NCBI GenBank assembly: GCA_009829735.1
Contig: CM020620.1
Location: 22,790,020 to 22,854,019 of the forward strand
Origin: Pyropia yezoensis
Lineage: Eukaryota; Rhodophyta; Bangiophyceae; Bangiales; Bangiaceae
Direction: 5' to 3'
DNA: 64,000 nucleotides
Of the stretch, positions 9,080 through 18,401 are shown one piece after another. Within the stretch, counting starts at the first letter, position 1; every line of letters begins with the position of its first letter. The notes beneath the pieces are model-generated. The model had not been told where the DNA came from. It ran no database searches and worked only from the letters and a program-made list of their open reading frames with translations. The translations under genes and the position numbers were made by a program.

Positions 9080-11341
9080 ATGATGCCGACCAGCTGTTTG
9101 CCAAGTACGTCCGGATGTTTGCCAGCCAAGGCCGTTCTCCGCGACGGGCCGGCGGCGCGTCCTGAGCCGCTGGGAGGAGCTCCGACGGCCACCACTCTTG
9201 CCCGCACTCACGTCGGCATGCCTCAAGGAACGTTGCCCTTGGGTGTTACGTCGGTGGCACCTCCCCCCCCCTCTTCCGTCGAGGCAGCCGGCTCCCAGGG
9301 CACACCGACGACACCTGCCGCCGACCCGTGCGCCGCGCCCGCCGGTCCCGTCGCGTGGAATAGCCACAAGGCTGGCCTCGGCGGCGTCGACGCTGCGTGG
9401 GCTAACCGGGTCATCGAGGAGGCGTCGCGGGGCTCCCGCTTCTACGAGGCCGCCCAGCGCAAGGCCGCCGCCGTGGCCGACCGGGTGGCCGCCCTTGCCG
9501 CCTCGGCCGCGCGCCTTCGTTCAACGCCAGGTGCGCTGACGTCGGCCACTACCCGGGCAGACGAGGAATTGGCGACCATCGAGGCGTCTGAGCGGGACCT
9601 CACCCGGAGTGTGGTGCACGTGGATCTGGACGCTTTTTACAGCGCCGTGGCCGAGCGCGATGACCCTTCGCTTGTGGGCAAACCACACGCTGCTGGCGGC
9701 ATGTCCATGCTCAGCACAGCGTCATACGAGGCGCGCAAGTACGGGGTGCGGAGTGCGATGCCCGGTTTTGTCGCGCTGCGCCTGTGCCCTTCCCTCATTC
9801 TCGTTCCCATCGACATGGCGGCGGTCAAAGCGACTTCTGCCCGGCTTCGCGACCACGTATTCCCCGCCTACGACCCCAACTTTGTTATGGCGTCTTTGGA
9901 CGAGGCCTACCTCGATGTGACCGCGTACGTGGCTGCGCGACCACACCTTTGCATGGACGACGTGCTCACCCACATTCGCTCGGCCGTCACGGCGGCGACG
10001 AAGTTAACCTGCTCCGCGGGCGGGGCGCCCAACAAGCTGCTCGCCAAGCTCGCTTCGGACGTCAACAAGCCCAATGGCCAGACTGTGGTGCAATGCACAC
10101 GGGAGGCAGTTTTATCCTTCATATCCGCTCTGCCTGTCCGTAAGGTTCCCGGCATTGGCTCTGTTACCGCGTCGCTTCTGGGAGGCGTGGGCGTTCACAC
10201 TTGCGCGGACTTGATTACGCAACGTGCTTTGGTGGTGGCCCTCTTCTCCGCGCGTTCGGCCAACTCTTTTCTCCGCGCCGCCCTGGGCGTTTCGGGCACC
10301 ACCGTCGCTGGCGACGGCACTGGCGCACGGCTGGCGCCGCGCAAGGGGGCCTCGCGTGAGTCGACGTTCACTCCCACGGCAGACGCGGCGTCCCTGGCTG
10401 CAGTCCTGGCTCGCCTCGTTGACCGCCTGGCGGCTGACCTGGGCCGCCTCGGCGTCTGTGGTCGGACGGTGACGCTCAAGGTCAAGGACGCGGCGTTTGC
10501 GGTGCGCAGCCGGTCCGTGTCGCTGCCCCTTCCTGTGGGCGACGACGCACCCGCGCTGCTGCGCGTGGTCGCTCCCCTGTTGGCCGCGGAGGCACCCGCG
10601 ACGCTGCGACTTGTGGGCGTGCGCGTGTCGGGGCTGGACGCAGGGACGCGGGCACCGGTGGTTAGCAAGCAGCAGGGGACCCTCGACGCGTTTGTGGCTG
10701 GCCAAGAGTGCGACAAGGTGTCACCGGCTGGTGGTGGGGAGGTGGGGCAGGAAGCGGCGGGGACGAACGGAAGGGACTTTGCCATCTTGTCAGGCGCGCC
10801 GACGGCCGCTGTTTCCGCGTCTGGGGCATGTCTGCCGCCAGGCGCGGGCGTGGTCGACTCCGTCTCTGGTGGCGCTCCCGCTGTTGTCGTGAGCCGACGC
10901 GACCCTCTCTGTCCAGCTGCATCCGAGCCCCAGGCTTACCCTGTCTCCGACATGGGCGGTGATGATTTGGCGTCGCGTTCCCCGCCGGCGGCGGGGCCTA
11001 CCACGTCGCCACGGCCACCGCCGGCCCCGCCTGTGCCCCCTCCATTGCCGCCGGCGCTGCCCACCATCTACGTGTGCCCGGCGTGTGGCGTTTTTTCAGT
11101 GCCCGCCGCCGACGAGGCGAGACTGCACCGTCACCTGGACGCGTGTGTCAAGCGGGACTCGTGGCCGGCCACGTCGGGCCGGGCCAAAAGGAAGCAACCC
11201 GACAGCAGCGTCCGCCGCATCGACCACTTCTTCCCAAGACGTCCGCGCCGGTTAATGGGTGGCGGCGGCGGTCAATCGCCCGCCCGGGTGGCCGACCCGC
11301 CATCAGACGTGGGCGGCGAGAGACGGGTAGCGAGAAATTAA
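9080..11341 (+). CDS. POLK: DNA polymerase kappa (Y-family translesion polymerase)
   Basis: Intronless, 753 residues; ATG at 9080 with A at -3. The Y-family catalytic core is clear: VHVDLDAFY with metal-binding Asp182, GGMSMLSTASYEARKYG and RSAMPGF (kappa-type finger/palm), SLDEAYLD with Asp274/Glu275, NKLLAKLASDVNKP, and a helix-hairpin-helix VPGIGSVTASLL. A little-finger region follows. QQGTLDAFV (about 10670-10700) resembles a PCNA-interacting box. C666/C669/H685/C689 form a UBZ-type ubiquitin-binding zinc finger, and the tail ends with VRRIDHFF, a PIP-like box lacking the Gln, as also seen in pol kappa. It should bypass bulky or minor-groove DNA lesions at stalled forks and be recruited by ubiquitinated PCNA. 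The GSMSMLST-type motif favours kappa over eta, iota or REV1. Confidence 0.92.
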   Translation: MMPTSCLPSTSGCLPAKAVLRDGPAARPEPLGGAPTATTLARTHVGMPQGTLPLGVTSVAPPPPSSVEAAGSQGTPTTPAADPCAAPAGPVAWNSHKAGLGGVDAAWANRVIEEASRGSRFYEAAQRKAAAVADRVAALAASAARLRSTPGALTSATTRADEELATIEASERDLTRSVVHVDLDAFYSAVAERDDPSLVGKPHAAGGMSMLSTASYEARKYGVRSAMPGFVALRLCPSLILVPIDMAAVKATSARLRDHVFPAYDPNFVMASLDEAYLDVTAYVAARPHLCMDDVLTHIRSAVTAATKLTCSAGGAPNKLLAKLASDVNKPNGQTVVQCTREAVLSFISALPVRKVPGIGSVTASLLGGVGVHTCADLITQRALVVALFSARSANSFLRAALGVSGTTVAGDGTGARLAPRKGASRESTFTPTADAASLAAVLARLVDRLAADLGRLGVCGRTVTLKVKDAAFAVRSRSVSLPLPVGDDAPALLRVVAPLLAAEAPATLRLVGVRVSGLDAGTRAPVVSKQQGTLDAFVAGQECDKVSPAGGGEVGQEAAGTNGRDFAILSGAPTAAVSASGACLPPGAGVVDSVSGGAPAVVVSRRDPLCPAASEPQAYPVSDMGGDDLASRSPPAAGPTTSPRPPPAPPVPPPLPPALPTIYVCPACGVFSVPAADEARLHRHLDACVKRDSWPATSGRAKRKQPDSSVRRIDHFFPRRPRRLMGGGGGQSPARVADPPSDVGGERRVARN

Positions 11342-11596
11342 CGAGTGCTGAGTTGTTTTGTGTGCATGAGCGAGTTACAGAGAGTCCAGTCAGCCACGGC
11401 CGTGGGTCGGCCAGGAGTCTCCCCGCCATATCCTGCACCCCCCCCCTCCCCCCCTCCCGCTCCCCGCCATGCCCTATGAAAAGAATTAAGGACTCGTTTC
11501 GACCGTGTTGCTCCTCACCCTCCGCCTTCCGACCATCCAAGCCAGACTTCGGTGCCTCATCCACAATGCTCCTGCCCACCACCCCCCCCCGTGGCG

Positions 11597-12331
11597 TCAC
11601 ATCGCCTTCTTCCCCGGACATCCGCCCGCTGGCAGCAGCGCATCGCGCTCGACCGCGAGCGCGTTTGGTGTCCACGACGAGTCCCGCAACCGCAGTGCCT
11701 GACCGAGCGGGCTCGTCACCGCCCATGCGGCTAGCGGCTCGCCCGCCACCACCACTGCGGCTGCCCAGGCGGCACCAAATGCGACCCCCACAACCCCCCC
11801 AGCGACCACCTGCTCGACGGTGTGGTAGCCGAGGACCACCCGGCTGGCCGCCGTCAGCACCGCGTTCACGCCGAGCCCCGCCACCAGCGCCGCCTCCTCC
11901 CACGCCGGCAGGATGCCAGCGCCGAGAACGGCGCGGCGGCGGGCAAAAAAGGCGGCGGTGAAGACGAAAAAGAACGTCGAGAACTGCGCGTGGTCCGACG
12001 GCATGCCGTGGCCGGGGGTGAAGACGCCGGGGATGTCTGGCCGCGGCTGGGCTATTGCCGCCTTGAGGAAGTGGTTTACCACCTCGCTGGTGACCATGCC
12101 CATGCAGAGGACTACCGCGTGGGCCTCCCGGCGTGCTAAAACGAGCGTCACAGTCGCGACAATAAGACACAAGGGGCTCAGAGTGATAGCCGCCCAGGGC
12201 AGGTGGCCGTCCATGTAGACGACGTGTGTAAGGGAGAGCGGACGGAGGGAGGGAGGAGGAAGGGTCGAGGCCGCAGCGGCGGCGGCGGCTGCCGCTTCCA
12301 TTGTTGCAGCGGCGACGCCTTCGGCAGTCAT
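11597..12331 (-). CDS. DOLPP1: Dolichyldiphosphatase (PAP2 family)
   Basis: Intronless, 244 residues from ATG at 12331; a second ATG at 12301 has a much stronger context (ACAATGG) and would give 234 residues, close to the human enzyme. After an Ala-rich N-terminus, SLTHV begins the conserved region. The three PAP2 phosphatase motifs are present: KAAIAQPRP (90-98), PSDH (111-114) and SRVVLGYH..EQ (163-173, His170 catalytic). Four or more hydrophobic segments indicate an ER membrane protein. The enzyme cleaves dolichyl diphosphate left after oligosaccharide transfer, recycling the lipid carrier for N-glycosylation. It is convergent with the polymerase gene, with about 255 bases between stop codons. 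Confidence 0.88.
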   Translation of the reverse strand: MTAEGVAAATMEAAAAAAAAASTLPPPSLRPLSLTHVVYMDGHLPWAAITLSPLCLIVATVTLVLARREAHAVVLCMGMVTSEVVNHFLKAAIAQPRPDIPGVFTPGHGMPSDHAQFSTFFFVFTAAFFARRRAVLGAGILPAWEEAALVAGLGVNAVLTAASRVVLGYHTVEQVVAGGVVGVAFGAAWAAAVVVAGEPLAAWAVTSPLGQALRLRDSSWTPNALAVERDALLPAGGCPGKKAM

Positions 12332-12876
12332 GGAAGAGGTGGGGGGGGGGAAGATGTGAACAAGACCACGTTCGGGAGTTTGTAGGCGTGTGTGTGACGG
12401 ACAAAGTGTCAGGCCCCGGGGCCTTGCCACCCGAAGATGATGGCCAAGCGCGGCCGCCAAAAGCGCAGCGGGGCGTCGGCCAGAAACGAGGCGGAGCGTG
12501 TGGCTGCAGCCACTCAGCTGAACAGCAGCGGCCGACGAGGACAGTTGGGGCAGCCGCGGAAGGGTCTGGTGGGGTGGTGCTTGCGTCTTGACCAGGCCCA
12601 CGGGCCCGCCTTTCCAAGAATGGACTGAGACCAAAAGTTCAATGTGCAAAGTTCGCTGGTTTTGTTCCACTCGCCGCAAAATACCCGAGGAGGAGCTGAA
12701 CTGGTGCAGCCGCGGTGGTCGGGTCGTGAGCTGCAGCTCTGACTTTTAGCAGGCACGTCTCCCCCGCCGTCACCCCCCCTGACCTTGCCGCGCGCGCTCT
12801 TTGGCGCCTCTCCGGCCCCCTCAGCGCTTCACGGTGACCGCGCTCGCTGGCGTGCTTCTCCTCAACGGCGCCGACC
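12332..12876. promoter_or_regulatory. Divergent promoter region
   Basis: These roughly 545 bases lie between the starts of the dolichyldiphosphatase (-) and the SDR-like gene (+), so they must carry both promoters. No TATA box or other defined site is obvious. The open frame upstream of the phosphatase start has no similarity I recognise. Confidence 0.4.
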
Positions 12877-15225
12877 ATGGCGTTTCTGGCTGCCCCCCCG
12901 ACGGCGCTCTTCTCGCCCGTCAGCGGCGTCTCTGCCCGGAGCCGCTGGCCGGGCGCCACCCGCCGGCGGGCGGCGGGTGCGGGTGTGGGTGTGGGTGCGC
13001 CCGCCGGCGCGGGCGGCTTGGCGCGAGCGGCGCCGTCGTCTCCCGGGCTACCCGGCCTGGGTCGGAGCTCACCGGCTACCACCACGCCCGGCGCCCCCAC
13101 GACCCCCCGCGCCTCTGCAAGCGGCGGCCTGTCCGGGACGGTGCTGGTGGTGGGCGCCAGCCGCGGCCTCGGCCGCCTTGTCGTTGACGCGCTCGCCGCG
13201 GGCCGTGCCGCGGGCCGCGTCAGCAGCGATGACGGCGGTGACAGCGGCGGCGGCGGCGGCGGGGCCGTCGCGGCCGACCTGGTCATCCACGCCACCACCC
13301 GCGTGCACGACACCACCGACGGCGGGGAGGACGCGGCGGGCGGCGCGGGGATTGGGCGCTCCGCCACCGACGATGGCGCCGTGCCGCTGGCGGCGGTTGC
13401 CGACGGGGTGACGGTGGTGGACGTGCGGGAGCGGGAGGAGGTGGCGGCGCTGCTCGCCGCCACCCGCCCGACGGTTGTGATTAGCTGCGTGGGGGGGACG
13501 ACGCTCGACGAGCGGCGGCCGGACTACATTGGCAACCAAAATATCATTGACGCCGCGGTGGAGTACGTTGGGGGGGGGATGAGGGGGGGGGGCGGAGTGA
13601 TGGGCGTGGCAGTGGGTCTTGTGCTGGTGGGGCCACGAACGGTGGAGTGTGTGAGTGCCCAGTCCAGCGTCGTCGTCTTGTCCCGGAAGCTGTGGCTACT
13701 GACGGTCACCTCACCCGCATCGTGCCCCCACTCGCGCCCACGTCTGGCTGTCTGGCAATGGCCACCCCGCCCCGACCCCCCTTTTTTTTCTCATCCCGGT
13801 ATCTTCTTCGCTCGCACACTTTCCCCCCCCCCGCTCCCCTCTCCTCCTTGTCTCATTCCTTGCACAACCCGCAGCACTGGCGTGCAGCGCTTTGTGTTGG
13901 TCTCTGCGATGGGCGCGGGGAACTCAGAGGACGCCGTGCCGTTCCAGGCCATGGACTACATGCGCTCCTTCTTCCTGGACAAGAGCCGCGCGGAGATGTA
14001 CCTCAAGGAGAGCGGTACGTATGGGGAAGGGGGGGCGGAGGTGGGGGAGGAGGTGTGGACACCCGGCTCTCTTCTATTGGTTTTGGTGGCTGCAGCATGG
14101 CTGGCGTTTTGTTTCTGGACAAGCGCGGTCCCCCTCTGGTGTCCTTTTGTTGGCCGCTGGCCTCGCAGTCGTACTGACCCGTGTGGTGCTCATCAACTGT
14201 CGCTCCCATTGCGTCTATCCGGCCCCCTGCTCGCTGCGCGCGGCCACACGCCGCGGCCTGCCCCCCCCTATGGCCCCCTTCATTCGCTTCCTCCCCTGTG
14301 TCTGGAGTAACCCGCCCACCTCTCCACTTTCATTTATTGCATTGCCCCCGCCGGCCGACCAACAATAACCCATATCCCCCTTTCCCCGCCCAGGCCTGCC
14401 TCACACCATTGTCCGGCCAGGCCCACTGGAGGACGGCCCCGCCACGGGCACCGCCGTGGTCACCGAGTCCCCTACCGGGTACGGGGGCATCGTGCGGGCT
14501 GACCTGGCAGACCTGCTGGTGGGGGCGGCCGCCAGTCCGCTGGCCACCGGCAAGACCTTTACCGCCGTCGACCGTACCAAGTACGTGGATGGAAGGGCGG
14601 CCCCGCGGGGCTCGGCGGGGGGGAAGACGCGACCCGCCGCCACCGCCGCCGCCGCCGCCGCGCCACCTCGCCTCGACGCACACGCAGGGTGGGGTGGAGC
14701 GCGTGCCGCTCGTGTGCATGGGGGGGACAGGGGAGTGGCGGTTGTGAGGGGGGAGTTCTGGCTGTTGCGTGTGGAATGGAGGGCGCAGCTCCGATTGTGC
14801 TTGGCCGTGTGCTATGGGTTTGGGGAGACAGTGGGGGTGGGCGGGAGCGCGCCTGCCGCGCACCCCATCTTCCCGCCTCACTACCTGTGGGGAGCGGACG
14901 CCGTGTGGCGAGGAACCCCACACTCCCGTTTGGGCAGCCGGCCCGCACCCACAGCCAGCCAGCGACAGCCGCGCTCCGGCTTTCGCCCCTGTCTTATCGT
15001 GCCTGTGCAACCTACTCACCGCCTGGTTCCCCTCCCCGTTTTGCTGCGTCTGTCACGCGGCGGCGGCGTCACCCCCTTGCCTTTTCCACCTTCCGCTCGC
15101 TCCCCCGTCCCTGCTCACCAACCCCGTGGTGCTCCCCCCACAGAGTGTTGCTGACAAGCCCGTACGTCCGGCCGCTCGAGTTTTGGGAGGAACTCCCCTT
15201 CACACCCTTTTCCCTCAGCGGCTGA
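12877..15225 (+). CDS. Plastid-targeted NAD(P)-binding SDR-like protein, four exons
   Basis: Exons 12877-13562, 13875-14014, 14394-14580 and 15144-15225 join in frame to 364 residues. Donors are GTACGT, GTACGT and GTACGT; acceptors are CAG. Residues 1 to about 85 are Ala/Arg/Ser/Pro-rich without acidic residues, like a plastid transit peptide. GASRGLG (93-99) is the Rossmann nucleotide-binding loop. VVISCVGG, a GNQNIIDAA segment, RFVLVSAMGAG and HTIVRPGPL are hallmarks of atypical SDRs of the NmrA/SDR_a5 (Tic62-like) group; the classical YxxxK is not evident. The first intron (312 bases) is a multiple of three and open, so an unspliced reading is misleadingly long. Probable role: NAD(P)H-dependent enzyme or redox sensor in the plastid; substrate unknown. 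Confidence 0.82.
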
Positions 15226-15438
15226 CGCGGCGGCCCGCCGCCACTTTACCCCCTGACCTGCTCGTGGCACAAACATGAACGTATGTACACACCGCCCTGC
15301 CTTCTCTTTCTCTTCTTTTCTTCCCTCTTTTTTGGGGCTCTACCCCAACGGGTCTGCACGCGGCCACCGCGAGCCCAACCACTACTTTGGTCCGCCCTTC
15401 TCCCGCGGTCGCTCTAGCGGTACCGCCGCCCTTCCCCT

Positions 15439-15470
<32 letters not shown>

Positions 15471-16552
15471 CTGGTGGTGCTCCCACTTCTCCTCCGCGAA
15501 TCGCTGCTGCTGCGGCTTCCCCGCCCGCTGTGGTCACTCCCGCCACTGCCACCGCTGTCAGCGGTGGAGGCGTCGTCCCAGCTCCACCCCCCCCCCCCCC
15601 CCAGTCGCCCATACCGTCGCCACCGCCGCGCCCGCCGCCTCCGCTGCCGCCGCCGCCGCCACCACCACCACCCGCCGACCGCCGCCGCCGTGGCGGCGGT
15701 GGCCGCGGTCGCCCGTATGCGTCCAGGGGCCAGGGGAGCGGGTCCCCCCCGCCCCCGCCCCCGGCCACCCCGCCCCCCCACCCCCAAAGCCCACCCCCCC
15801 AGCGCGCCCGCGGTGAGCTCCCGGTGGAGAAACGCAATCTCCGTCCGATCCGCCTCGACCGCCGCGGTGGCGGCGGCGAGCTTGGCGCCCAGCGCCGCCA
15901 CCTCCTCCCGTAGCCGGTCCCGCTCGGCCGCCGCCGCCGCCGCCGCGGCCCGCGCCGCCTCGACCGCTGCGGCGGTTGCCGTCGCCGGCGGCGGCGGGGA
16001 GGGGGGCGGCCGTCGGCCACCGCCGCTGCCTCCGTCGGCGGGCGCGTCTCCCCCCCCCCCCCCCCCCCCCCCCCGGCAATGACCACCGTCCGCGAGCGCG
16101 CGCGGGCGGCCCGGAGCTCCCGCTCCAGCCGCCCAATGGTGGCGTTGCCCTTGGCCACCTCCCCCGCCGCCGCCGCCGCCCGCGCGTCGGCGCGAGACCG
16201 CGCCGCGGTCGCCGCAGCGGCCGCCGCGTCGGCCGCCGCGCGCGCCGTGTCGGCCGCCGCCGCCGCCGCGCGCGCGTCGGCCGCGTCGGCGCGCGCGGCG
16301 GCCGCGTCGGCGGCTGCGTCGCGAGTCGCCGTCGCCGACGCGGCCGCCGCGGCAGAGGCGGCGTCGCGGGCGGCGGTGGCAGTGGCGGCGGCGGCATCCG
16401 CCTCGGCCGCCCGCGTGTCGGCGCGGTCGGCACGGGCGGCGGCGGCCGCCGCGTCGGCCGCCGACGCGGCCGCCGCGTCGACCGCCGCGTCCCGGTCGGC
16501 GGCGGCGGTGGCGGCGGCAGCGACAGCGGCGGCAGCCTCGTCGCGGGCGGCC

Positions 16553-16585
<33 letters not shown>

Positions 16586-17772
16586 GATAGGGCAGAGGCG
16601 CGGCGGAGGACGGCCCCGCGGATGGCCTCCCCGTCGCCGGCGCGCATGGGCAGCCACAGGTGGGTGATGCGCTTGAACGGGTTGGTCTCGATGATGGCAA
16701 ACGTGGCGCCCGAGCCACCGCCGGCGGAGAGAGGGAGGGGGGGCGGGTGCCCGTGCCCCCCCACCCCGCCACCAGCCGCCGCCCCCGCCCGCGCGGCCGC
16801 GGCGGCGCCGGGGCCACCACCGCCGCTGCCGCCGCCCCTGGCAGTGGCGCCAGCACCGCCGGCCGCCGCCCCCAGCGGGGACGCCCCCCCCCCCTCCTCG
16901 CCCTCACAGGCGGCGGCTGCGGCGACAGCGTCTGGCGGGAGCCACTCGCCCCCCCCCCCGCCCCCCCGCGGGATGTGCAGCGTCGCCTCCCAAGCCCCCC
17001 CCGGCTCGGCACACCGGCGGAGGAGCCCCCCCACGTGGTCGCCCAGCGCCCGAAACGGCACGCGGATGGCCTGCGCGGCGGCGAGCGGCCCAAACTCCGC
17101 CTCCCCGACGACGGCGGCGTAGAGGAAGAAGGGCTCCCGCTCGTCCGTCGCGACCAGCGACAGGGCCCCCGCCGAGACTGACAGCCGCAGGGAGAGCGGG
17201 GTGGGCGTCACTGACGAGGCCGCCCCCGGCCGGGCGGGGGCGGCGGTCGCCGCAGCGGCCGCGGCGGCCGCGGCGGTACCCCCACGGGTGAGGGTGACGG
17301 TGGTGGGGGCGTCAAAGAGGAGCGTCTCGGGGGGGGGGGGGGGAGGGGGGGGGACGCCATCCCGGCGGTGGCAGGGGGGTGGGTGGGGGGCAGGAGGGGC
17401 GGGGACAGACCGTTGCGGTGGGCAAAGGCGGGGGGATGGGGGGGGGCATGAGCGGCAGCGGCGATGGTCTGCACCAGTCTGCACCACACCCGGCGGTCGC
17501 CGGCCACAAAGGACTGGGCGCACCACACGGGGGAGACCGGCCGTCACCTGACCGACGAGGCCGACACGGGCCTGAACAGATAGACCCGGCGGAGAAGAGG
17601 TGGACCAGTCACCCTCGGCAGCGCGCGTCGCCTCGGGCGCGCACCGCTTGCGTCGCGAGACGGACACCCCACGGGTGCTGGTGCGCTTGGTGCGTGCGTT
17701 CAAAAAAAGCGGCACTTGGGGCGCGTGCGTGTTGTCGGAAACACGGATGGAAAGCCGACACTTACTATTCAT
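15215..17772 (-). CDS. SAS-6-like protein: PISA-type head plus Ala-rich coiled coil, frame broken at a C25 run
   Basis: The head domain lies at about 17330-16590. It begins LLFDAPTTV, contains REPFFLYAAVV..EAEFGPLAAAQ and ends with FAIIETNPFKRITHLWL. This is the pattern of the SAS-6 N-terminal domain that builds the ninefold centriolar cartwheel. Long low-complexity inserts split it. An Ala/Asp/Arg heptad-like coiled coil follows (16590-16080). The frame then hits a run of 25 C (16050-16074). After it, coiled-coil text continues in another frame (RDRLREEVAALGAKLAAAT, then EIAFLHREL, resembling the conserved end of SAS-6 coiled coils) and stops at 15215. One assembly error there, or a real frameshift, would explain this. 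The 5' end is unresolved: G/C runs near 17330-17350 may hide the start; 17772 is only the furthest in-frame ATG. Confidence 0.6.
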
Positions 17773-18401
17773 TCGCGGATGAAGACTGCAACGCGCACTG
17801 CTGCTGTATTAAGGTCAAGCCCACAATTACATAGTTACATAGTTTCCGGTTCGACACTTGGTCTGGCTGGTGGAGAGGTCATCCAGGGCGCGCTACATCC
17901 ACTGCGAATGCGGAGATATCCTCGAATGGGGCTCGAAAGCGCCTCCACAGATCAAACGGAGAAGTCTGATGGACGGCGCGCTGGTGGGTGTCAATGCGTG
18001 CCGCTCGCTGCGAGCCAGTCCCCCGCGCGAGCTTCGCGTGCGCCCTCCCAGCGTGGCCGTTCTGGGCGCGCGCAAACCGCGCTGCCCCACCCGTCACGCC
18101 GTTGCTGCATCCCCCATCCCGCCATCGGCGCCGCGGCGGTTGCCTACGGCAGGGGCGTTGGTGGAGTGCTCCTCGCCGTCTGCCCTGGTTTCCGCCTTCT
18201 CCCCCGCCCCACCGCTTACTCTCCCTTCCCCCCCCCCTCCCCCGCTTCCTCCCCCCCGGGTCTTTCAACGCCTCTTCATTCCCGCACCCCCTGCGTTCCC
18301 CCCTGCTCTCTATTTCCCCTTTGCGTTCCCCCCCCCTCTCCTTTCCCCTCCCCTCCTTGTCCCCTCCTCTTTGTCCCCCATTCTTCAATCTGGCATCCGC
18401 C

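Noticed and set aside
12877..14310. Reading the SDR-like gene as one 477-codon exon
   Set aside because: The stretch 13563-13874 is an intron that happens to be open and a multiple of three; splicing gives an in-frame conserved DTGVQRFVLVSAMGAG and a proper four-exon protein.
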